Positions 1-4,773 of a stretch of DNA of 9,934 nt are shown here, one piece after another. Each line of letters opens with the position of its first letter. The stretch's first letter is position 1. This DNA comes from Bacillota bacterium (GTDB taxonomy: Bacteria; Bacillota; Clostridia; Tissierellales; Peptoniphilaceae). The notes under the pieces were generated by a model that was not told the origin of the DNA, searched no databases, and worked only from the letters and a program-made list of their open reading frames with translations. Location: the NCBI GenBank assembly GCA_023443025.1, contig JAEZWM010000114.1, forward strand, positions 1 to 9,934, given 5' to 3'. Position numbers and translations under genes: made by a program.

Positions 1-705
1 AATACAAATAGCTAAAATCAAAATGATTACTAAATAAACCGCAATTGATACAAGAGGATTTGCCGTTTCGTAAGCAGCTGCATAATCAACTAACTTATAT
101 CCGGCAGTAATTGGAAAAAAGTTGGTTAAGCTTGATTTCCCTACAAAAAGGCTGATTAATCCAAGCAAAAAAGAGATACCTGCTCCGACCATATAGTACC
201 CTCGTTTTCTTGTAGATAATATTATTATCGGAGAGACAGCTATATAGTTAAATAATGCCATACCACATACTTGTTTAATCGAAAAAACAGTTTGTTCCAA
301 TGTAATGTCAAAGTGTAGGAGAAATTGCCCTGAAAGCATTACTAAGATGAAACTTATCAGACCGAAAAACACCGAAAAAATACCTGTTATTAATATTTTT
401 ATAATAAATATTTTTCTCAAGGATATCGGCACTGTCAAAAGGGACTTCGTCGTATCTGCTTCATATTCTCGATTAATTAGATATCCACCAAATAAAGTAA
501 ATGTAGCCGGAAATACCAAAGTTGTATTATTAAATACCAGCACATAATTCAGAATCTCAAAGCTCATTTCTTCGCCTGCATTATAGCCCAAATACATTTG
601 AAAGACGGAATACCCTACCGAAATCAATACTGCAAAAAAACCGACTAATAAAATTGGATTTCTTCTGATTTTAATAAACTCACAATGTAACATTCGGTAT
701 ATCAT
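1..705 (-). CDS. ABC transporter permease 2, lantibiotic-immunity type (LanG/MutG-like), partial at the left edge
   Basis: Membrane subunit of an ABC exporter that would expel cationic peptides from the membrane. 235 codons are visible with no stop; family members run to roughly 240-250 residues, so only the last few are probably missing. It opens MIYRMLHCEFIKIRRN, a basic amphipathic start usual for this family, followed by about six hydrophobic segments (near residues 18-38, 52-75, 100-127, 143-163, 170-189 and 217-235). Residues about 80-103 (E..AD.TKSLL.VPIS.RK) match a segment in the neighbouring permease and are the likely contact with the ATPase. The ATG overlaps the stop of permease 1 by one base (TAATG), so translation is coupled, and AGGAGG lies just upstream. 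Family placement is from protein pattern and gene order; the peptide substrate is inferred. Confidence 0.85.
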   Translation of the reverse strand, partial: MIYRMLHCEFIKIRRNPILLVGFFAVLISVGYSVFQMYLGYNAGEEMSFEILNYVLVFNNTTLVFPATFTLFGGYLINREYEADTTKSLLTVPISLRKIFIIKILITGIFSVFFGLISFILVMLSGQFLLHFDITLEQTVFSIKQVCGMALFNYIAVSPIIILSTRKRGYYMVGAGISFLLGLISLFVGKSSLTNFFPITAGYKLVDYAAAYETANPLVSIAVYLVIILILAICI

Positions 706-1466
706 TATACGACCTCCTTTCTACCATACAAGCCGGATGCAAATGCTATAAAAACCACTCCGGTGCAAATAAGGATTTGGAAAGCTTTCACTGTCGAAAG
801 TTCAGGAACAAAAAGCGTTGCAGAATTTTGTCCTAAAGAAAAAACATACAAAAACCAACGAAATGCAACAATACGAGGTAGAGAAGAGATAAAACCACTC
901 GAAACTCTCAGGCCTGAAGCATATGCATTCACCAACAAAAATCCGGCAATCGCATAAAAAATAGTTAAAATTATAGAAAAAATCTTATTTCTATGAAATA
1001 TACAAAAAAGTAAAATAAGCGGTAGAACATCAAAGAATATCATAGTTCCATTGATAAGACTATGATATGCGTATGTTGTAATGTCCTGAATTCCCCCAAG
1101 AAAAAGCCCGCCTATAGAAGTTGCTAATAATTCAAAAAAAGAGTACAACATTGATAGCAATAAAAGTAAAGATATTTTTGCATAAAACAGCTTCCTCCCG
1201 GAAATTGGAATGGACAACAAATTCTTGAATGTATCATTATCGTCCTCTGTCGAAAGAAGCATAAGCCCAATTATCCCAAGTACACAAGGTTTGAAAAGTA
1301 AATCGCCATATAAAAATACAAATCGATAAAGCATTTCAAAATTATTTCCTGTTTTGAAAACATACATGGTAAGCACAATAGGAAATAATACAGCTAATAT
1401 CAAAGTAATTTGTATAAACCTTAGTCGTTTCAATTTCAAAAATTCGCATTTTATAAGTTTAAGCAA
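705..1466 (-). CDS. ABC transporter permease 1, lantibiotic-immunity type (LanE/MutE/EpiE-like)
   Basis: First membrane subunit of the exporter, 253 residues from the chosen start. It has a basic N-terminus (MLKLIKCEFLKLKR) and about six hydrophobic segments, near residues 17-36, 58-72, 97-125, 143-157, 162-181 and 229-246. Residues about 75-97 (EDDNDTFKNLLSIPISGRK) resemble the same region of permease 2, so the two are probably paralogues forming a heterodimer. I chose the TTG at 1466 rather than the GTG at 1475: the Shine-Dalgarno sequence GGAGGTGA overlaps that GTG, making it unusable, whereas the TTG lies 8 nt after GGAGG. The start overlaps the end of the ATPase gene by 8 bp and the stop overlaps permease 2 by 1 bp, giving a tightly coupled three-gene operon. 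The substrate is inferred from family and context. Confidence 0.87.
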   Translation of the reverse strand: MLKLIKCEFLKLKRLRFIQITLILAVLFPIVLTMYVFKTGNNFEMLYRFVFLYGDLLFKPCVLGIIGLMLLSTEDDNDTFKNLLSIPISGRKLFYAKISLLLLLSMLYSFFELLATSIGGLFLGGIQDITTYAYHSLINGTMIFFDVLPLILLFCIFHRNKIFSIILTIFYAIAGFLLVNAYASGLRVSSGFISSLPRIVAFRWFLYVFSLGQNSATLFVPELSTVKAFQILICTGVVFIAFASGLYGRKEVV

Positions 1467-2382
1467 TTCCTTCACCTCCGGTTACTCGCTTGAAGTAATC
1501 TTCAAGAGTTTCTTCGCAAGTGTGGGCTTCGGATACTTCCAATCCGTTATTTACAAATTCGGTAACAATTTTCCCCACGGACATATCAAGATTATACAAG
1601 TGTAAATTATGGTCATCTTGTATTGAAAAATTATTCTCATAGAATGTACGCTCTAAAATTCTTGCGGCTTGTGCTGTATCTGAAACAATAAAATGAATAT
1701 GATGACTGCTTTTCTTCTCCAATTCTGCAAGACTTGCTTCTTCCAATAAAACGCCATGATCAATAATTCCAATATCGTCCGCCAATAAGGCAATTTCTGA
1801 AAGTATGTGGCTGGAAAGTAGAATTGTTTTCCCTTTTTTATCACATAGTTCTCGTATAAATGTTCTTATCTCTGCAATTCCTATAGGGTCGAGTCCGTTT
1901 ATAGGTTCATCTAAAATCAAAAGTTCAGGATCGTGCATAACCGCAAGAGCAATGGCTAATCGCTGTTTCATACCGAGAGAGTATTGAGAAAAAAGTTTTT
2001 TATCTTTGTACGGTAAACCTACCAAATCTAAAGCGTCTTTGATTGCGTGACGATTAGGTACTCCTCTAAGTGTCGCAAATATAGTTAAGTTTTCGCTTGC
2101 TGTCAAATTTGGATAAAATCCGGGAGATTCAATCATACTGCCTATTCGTGGTAAAATTTTTGTTTCATTTCCTTGTAGCGATTTTCCCCAGATTTCTATT
2201 TCTCCTGAAGTGGGTTCGGTAAGACCAAGCAACATTTTCATAGTCGTGGTCTTTCCGGCTCCATTTCTTCCGAGGAGACCATAAATTCTCCCTTTACGAA
2301 TATTCATATTTAAGTTAGCAACACTTTTTTGTGTACCATACTGTTTTGTAAGGTTTTTTGTTTTAATAATATAATCACTCAT
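1459..2382 (-). CDS. ABC transporter ATP-binding protein, lantibiotic-immunity type (LanF/CprA-like)
   Basis: Cytoplasmic ATPase that would power the two permeases encoded downstream. In the 307 residues one sees Walker A GRNGAGKTT (38-46), an ABC signature SLGMKQ (135-140), Walker B LLILDEP (154-160) with catalytic Glu159, and the H-loop His192. The Q-loop position reads MIESPGFYP (83-91), with Glu85 in place of the usual Gln; this 'E-loop' is known from lantibiotic-immunity ATPases such as NukF. The C-terminal 100 residues are an accessory domain usual in this family. ATG has AGGAGG 7-8 nt upstream. The gene is separated from the kinase by 137 bp that carry their own promoter and four direct repeats, so it starts a second transcription unit. 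Similarity to C. difficile CprA and to LanF is judged from motifs and gene order. Confidence 0.92.
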   Translation of the reverse strand: MSDYIIKTKNLTKQYGTQKSVANLNMNIRKGRIYGLLGRNGAGKTTTMKMLLGLTEPTSGEIEIWGKSLQGNETKILPRIGSMIESPGFYPNLTASENLTIFATLRGVPNRHAIKDALDLVGLPYKDKKLFSQYSLGMKQRLAIALAVMHDPELLILDEPINGLDPIGIAEIRTFIRELCDKKGKTILLSSHILSEIALLADDIGIIDHGVLLEEASLAELEKKSSHHIHFIVSDTAQAARILERTFYENNFSIQDDHNLHLYNLDMSVGKIVTEFVNNGLEVSEAHTCEETLEDYFKRVTGGEGIA

Positions 2383-2405
2383 ATTTAATCCTCCTTGTAA
2401 GAGAA

Positions 2406-2434
2406 ATTATATCAAACCAACCTTGCATTAACCT
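2406..2434 (-). promoter_or_regulatory. Promoter of the ABC transporter operon (extended -10, activator-dependent)
   Basis: On the minus strand TGATATAAT (2406-2414) is an extended -10 element with a perfect TATAAT. The hexamer 17 bp upstream is AGGTTA (2429-2434), a poor -35 that falls inside the AACCTTG repeat array. A good -10 with no -35, overlapped by regulator repeats, is typical of promoters activated by OmpR-family regulators. Transcription would begin near 2399, leaving a leader of about 17 nt that is mostly the ribosome site. Confidence 0.7.
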
Positions 2435-2462
2435 TGTCACAACCTTGCATTAACCTTGCAAT
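2419..2462. repeat. Four 11-bp direct repeats, predicted response-regulator operator
   Basis: On the plus strand AACCTTG occurs at 2419, 2430, 2441 and 2452, exactly 11 bp apart. The units are AACCTTGCATT, AACCTTGTCAC, AACCTTGCATT and AACCTTGCAAT. One-turn spacing of direct repeats is how OmpR/PhoB-family winged-helix dimers bind DNA, so two tandem dimers are expected. The array overlaps the -35 region of the transporter promoter, and the cognate regulator is encoded by the response regulator gene two genes upstream in the same cargo. The repeats and spacing are seen directly; the binding protein is inferred. Confidence 0.8.
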
Positions 2463-2519
2463 TATAAGATTAAATATGTCGATAAAATAATAAGCTCCCT
2501 TCATATTATGGAGAAAGCC

Positions 2520-3437
2520 TTAATCAATCAGAGGAAAACATAAAGTAAATACAGTTTTTTTCCATCGAATACTATCTACCGTTATCTTGCCTTTCATTCT
2601 CTTTACAAGTTGATATACGATATAAAGTCCAAGACCACTGCCTTTTTCAGACCGTCCTTTATCACATTTGTATAATCTTTCGAAAATATGTGCCAAGTCT
2701 TTTTCTTCAATTCCTACACCGTTATCGGCTAAAAGAATTTTTACATTTTTATCTTGTTTTGATAATGTTATTTCAATTTTATCTGCACTGCTGTGAGCGA
2801 TTACATTTTGAATAAGATTGCTGAGTATTCTAATATAAGCTTCCGTATCAAGTTTTACTTGAAGAGCTTGCTCCGGAATTTCAACGCTGTAATCTATTTT
2901 TTTATCTTCAAATATCGGTATCCAATCAATAAGTATGCTTCTTGTAAGCTCCCCGATTTCAACACGATTCATCTCCATTGGAAACTCATCGGAATTGAGT
3001 TTAAACCAATCAAACAGCATATCTATATACTCTTTTAAATCATATGCTTTTCGCCGGGCAATCCTTATATAATTCTCTCTTTCTTCTCCCGTAACAATTC
3101 CTTTATGTGCTGCATCAAGATAGCCTATAAGTGTAGTAAGCGGTGTTCTGACATCATGAGAAAGGCTTGTCATAAGTTGTTTGTTGGTATCTTCCGTTTG
3201 GCGAAATGCGGACAGTTTATCTTCGTAAGAGATGATAATTTCATTTATTTCATAGGCAATGGGGGCAACAAGTTCATTCGGTGTCGATAAAATACGCCTG
3301 TTGCTGTTGCCGTTTTTTATATCGACTAAAATATCCTTCATTTCCGATATTTGTTTCTTTGCTCGTTTGATACGGAGATACGAAGTTAAAAGAGACAAGG
3401 TTGTGATTATAACAGATATAATCATTGCTATTTCCAT
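2520..3437 (-). CDS. Sensor histidine kinase with a single membrane helix (CprK/lantibiotic-type)
   Basis: Autophosphorylating kinase, partner of the response regulator encoded just upstream. Of 305 residues, about 3-21 form the only clear membrane helix, followed by basic residues (RIKRAKK) and a cytoplasmic linker of about 60 residues. The DHp domain carries the H-box SHDVRTPLT with His94. The ATP-binding domain shows an N-box (NLIQNVIAHS, 207-216), G1 box DNGVGI (238-243), F-box IFERLYKCDKGR (251-262) and G2 box GSGLGLYIV (266-274). No extracellular sensor domain exists. ATG is 5 bp after the regulator's stop, with AGGAGGT upstream; an in-frame TAA seven codons before ATG, with no other start between, fixes the N-terminus. 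It resembles kinases paired with peptide-resistance transporters (C. difficile CprK). The signal sensed is unknown. Confidence 0.92.
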   Translation of the reverse strand: MEIAMIISVIITTLSLLTSYLRIKRAKKQISEMKDILVDIKNGNSNRRILSTPNELVAPIAYEINEIIISYEDKLSAFRQTEDTNKQLMTSLSHDVRTPLTTLIGYLDAAHKGIVTGEERENYIRIARRKAYDLKEYIDMLFDWFKLNSDEFPMEMNRVEIGELTRSILIDWIPIFEDKKIDYSVEIPEQALQVKLDTEAYIRILSNLIQNVIAHSSADKIEITLSKQDKNVKILLADNGVGIEEKDLAHIFERLYKCDKGRSEKGSGLGLYIVYQLVKRMKGKITVDSIRWKKTVFTLCFPLID

Positions 3438-3442
3438 ATAAC

Positions 3443-4135
3443 TTAGACCTCCTTGTTAAAACGATAGCCGACGCCTTTAATCGTTTGAATATATTTCGAT
3501 TCTTTGGGATTTGCTTCCAATTTTTTACGAAGACGACTGATAATCGCCATAATATTGCTGTCATCATAGCAATACACTTCTCCCCAAACTTCTTCATAAA
3601 TTTGTTTTTTTGTCAAAATTCTTCCTTGATTCCTTGCACAAAACAATAGTAGGTCAAATTCTTTGGGTGGTAACTCAAAGATTCCGTTAATTGTAGTAAT
3701 TGAACGATTATTCAAATCAATTTCAAGACTATCAAATTCGAGTTGTTGAGGTATTTCATCTTTTTGATTAAAACGAGTATAGCGTCGTATAAGTGAATGA
3801 ATACGGGCTATAAGTTCATCCATATTGAAAGGTTTTGTTAAGTAGTCATCTGCTCCAACTCTTAAACCATGTACTTTAGAAATATTGTCATCCTTTGCTG
3901 TGAGCATTAAGATGGGTAAACTACTCGTCTTTCTGATTTCAACCAATGTTTCAAATCCATCCATTCCCGGCATCATAACATCAAGTATGACAAGTTGATA
4001 CTCGTTTTCCGCTAATTTTCTTAATCCATCTTTACCTGTATTGCAAACATCAGATTCTATGTTTACAGGCAAAACACTCCTCTTTATTAAAGAGCAAAGT
4101 TCTTTATCATCATCTATAATCAAAATTTTATTCAT
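3443..4135 (-). CDS. OmpR-family response regulator of the transporter module
   Basis: DNA-binding transcription regulator, 230 residues, the usual length of the family. The receiver domain (about 3-115) has the acidic cluster Asp8-Asp10, phosphoacceptor Asp52 (ILDVMMPGMDG), Thr79 and Lys101 (YLTKPF). A winged-helix effector domain fills about 130-228 and ends KGVGYRFNKEV. I chose ATG at 4135 (MNKILIIDDD): AAGG lies about 9 nt upstream, while the alternative TTG at 4153 adds six residues without a usable ribosome site. The end of the gene supplies the ribosome site (AGGAGGT) for the kinase, so the pair is co-translated. Its probable target is the AACCTTG array before the ATPase gene. I found no such array before its own operon, only a single AACCTT at 4143-4148. 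Confidence 0.93.
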   Translation of the reverse strand: MNKILIIDDDKELCSLIKRSVLPVNIESDVCNTGKDGLRKLAENEYQLVILDVMMPGMDGFETLVEIRKTSSLPILMLTAKDDNISKVHGLRVGADDYLTKPFNMDELIARIHSLIRRYTRFNQKDEIPQQLEFDSLEIDLNNRSITTINGIFELPPKEFDLLLFCARNQGRILTKKQIYEEVWGEVYCYDDSNIMAIISRLRKKLEANPKESKYIQTIKGVGYRFNKEV

Positions 4136-4200
4136 ACTTATCAACCTTTTCAAAGCAGTAAATTAATTGACGAAATCTTTTATTTTTCATTTTCACTCAT
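4128..4200 (-). other. Two mini-ORFs in the XRE-response regulator gap (possible leader or reinitiation)
   Basis: A near-ideal ribosome site GGAGGT (4204-4209) sits before ATG at 4200, but the frame stops after six codons (MSENEK, 4180-4200). A second ATG at 4190, in another frame, encodes a 20-residue basic peptide (MKNKRFRQ...VDKYE) whose TAA at 4128-4130 overlaps the start of the response regulator. Either the strong ribosome site recruits ribosomes that read through and reinitiate at the regulator, or this is the remnant of a decayed gene. No family is recognised; translation is not shown. Confidence 0.3.
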
Positions 4201-4215
4201 TGTTACCTCCACATT

Positions 4216-4437
4216 TTAGTCATTATCTGTTGAATTATAATCATCGAAACTAAATATATCATTAGGCGTACATTGTAGAGCTTTACATATCTTTTCTATA
4301 TTTTTCATTGTTATTGGTCTATCCTTGCCCATTTGTGCCATAACATTTGTTGTTAGTCCTGCCATGGCTATTACATCTGTTTTCTTTAGTCCTTTTTTTG
4401 CTAACTGTATCCATAATGGTTTATAGTTAAGTGCCAT
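4216..4437 (-). CDS. Small XRE-family (Cro/C1 helix-turn-helix) transcription regulator
   Basis: A 73-residue protein that is almost entirely one helix-turn-helix domain. The HTH covers about residues 18-37 (KKTDVIAMAGLTTNVMAQMG), and the following segment (PITMKNIEKICKALQCTPNDIF) is the usual last helix pair of this family, which commonly acts in mobile elements. A short acidic tail (DDYNSTDND) ends the protein. ATG has AGAGGGA 7 nt upstream. It is first in the cargo, read from its own promoter, and lies 80 bp before the response regulator with no visible terminator, so the three regulatory genes probably form one transcript. A repeat of ATTGATT around its promoter suggests autoregulation. 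Whether it represses or activates is unknown. Confidence 0.88.
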   Translation of the reverse strand: MALNYKPLWIQLAKKGLKKTDVIAMAGLTTNVMAQMGKDRPITMKNIEKICKALQCTPNDIFSFDDYNSTDND

Positions 4438-4472
4438 AATATCCCTCTTTTTCTCTTTATTAGATTTATTTA

Positions 4473-4501
4473 ATTATAGCATAAATATTGATTTCATTCA
4501 A
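4473..4501 (-). promoter_or_regulatory. Promoter of the XRE-two-component operon
   Basis: On the minus strand TTGAAT (4496-4501) and TATAAT (4473-4478) are separated by exactly 17 bp, and TG lies one base before the -10, giving an extended -10 (TGCTATAAT). It reads into the XRE gene 36 bp downstream. It is the only good promoter between the truncated Maff2 gene and the cargo, so the cargo does not depend on backbone transcription. Confidence 0.75.
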
Positions 4502-4514
4502 TCTTACATTGATT
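4487..4514. promoter_or_regulatory. Candidate XRE operator: ATTGATT repeats flanking the -35 box
   Basis: ATTGATT occurs at 4487-4493 and 4508-4514, starts 21 bp apart (two helical turns), with the inverted half-site TCAAT at 4498-4502 between them. The cluster covers the -35 box of the XRE promoter. Arrangement and position fit an autoregulatory operator, but AT-rich sequence makes chance matches likelier; the binding protein is inferred. Confidence 0.4.
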
Positions 4515-4554
4515 TAGTGATTTGTTTTAGAGAATTTGTTGTGTTATTCCGTCT

Positions 4555-4565
4555 TTATTTTGCCA
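4555..4565. other. Probable backbone/cargo junction
   Basis: Maff2-family similarity ends at the ATG-GCA codons (complement of 4561-4566), followed by AAATAA and then sequence without family resemblance that soon becomes the cargo promoter. Backbone genes expected after Maff2 (PrgI, VirB4-like ATPase and so on) are absent here. I saw no insertion sequence, recombinase or clear terminal repeat at this point; the other junction lies outside the window. Confidence 0.45.
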
Positions 4566-4713
4566 TAAATTGTTTCATCCCTTGTGATTTTGCACCGGGG
4601 TTGTCATTACCATAACCTTCTAAAAGATTAATAACTCCCCAGATACCAAGTCCTGCACCAAGAGCAATAACCAATGTTTGCAATACGTCTACTGCTGAAT
4701 TAAAAAATGCCAT
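4555..4713 (-). CDS. Maff2-family small membrane protein, apparently truncated at its C-terminus
   Basis: A 52-residue protein opening MAFFNSAVDVLQTLVIALGA, with a hydrophobic helix at about 9-31 and the conserved-looking stretch LLEGYGNDNPGAKSQGMKQ. This is the Maff2 family, which follows VirD4 in Tn1549-like elements and probably belongs to the transfer machinery, though its exact role is not known. ATG has AGGAGG 8 nt upstream. From recall, full-length members are about 70 residues and continue after 'KQLMA' with a glycine-rich turn and a second hydrophobic helix. Here the frame goes MKQFMAK and stops, losing that helix. The break coincides with the change from backbone to cargo genes, so the reading is that an insertion removed the C-terminus. 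A natural short variant is the alternative. Confidence 0.8.
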   Translation of the reverse strand: MAFFNSAVDVLQTLVIALGAGLGIWGVINLLEGYGNDNPGAKSQGMKQFMAK

Positions 4714-4754
4714 AATTATTTCCTCCTAAAATTTATTTTATTTTGAATTAAAAT

Positions 4755-4773
4755 AACCGCCTAGTCAGCGGTT
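4755..4773 (-). terminator. Hairpin at the virD4 stop codon (weak terminator or processing site)
   Basis: AACCGC (4755-4760) and GCGGTT (4768-4773) form a perfect 6-bp stem with a 7-nt loop that contains the TAG stop of virD4. On the minus-strand RNA it is followed by AUUUUAA, an interrupted U-tract. It could partly terminate transcription, or protect or process the mRNA between virD4 and Maff2. The stem is short, so function is uncertain. Confidence 0.35.

Noticed and set aside
305..547. 80-codon open frame on the plus strand
   Set aside because: Antisense to permease 2, whose continuous frame, ribosome site and paralogy to permease 1 are clear.
1467..1475. GTG start for permease 1
   Set aside because: The GTG is part of the Shine-Dalgarno sequence GGAGGTGA, so the TTG at 1466 is the better start.
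2461..2466. Second TATAAT before the transporter operon
   Set aside because: No -35 at 16-18 bp; the nearby TCGACA is only 10 bp away.
2495..2513. Hairpin after the kinase gene as a terminator
   Set aside because: Only CTCC/GGAG pairs continuously, with an 11-nt loop and a bulge further out; too weak to call, though an interrupted U-rich stretch follows.
3274..3597. 107-codon open frame on the minus strand
   Set aside because: Out-of-frame shadow across the end of the response regulator and start of the kinase; both real genes have intact motifs.
4136..4153. Upstream TTG start of the response regulator
   Set aside because: No ribosome site at proper distance, and receiver domains begin close to MNKILIIDDD.
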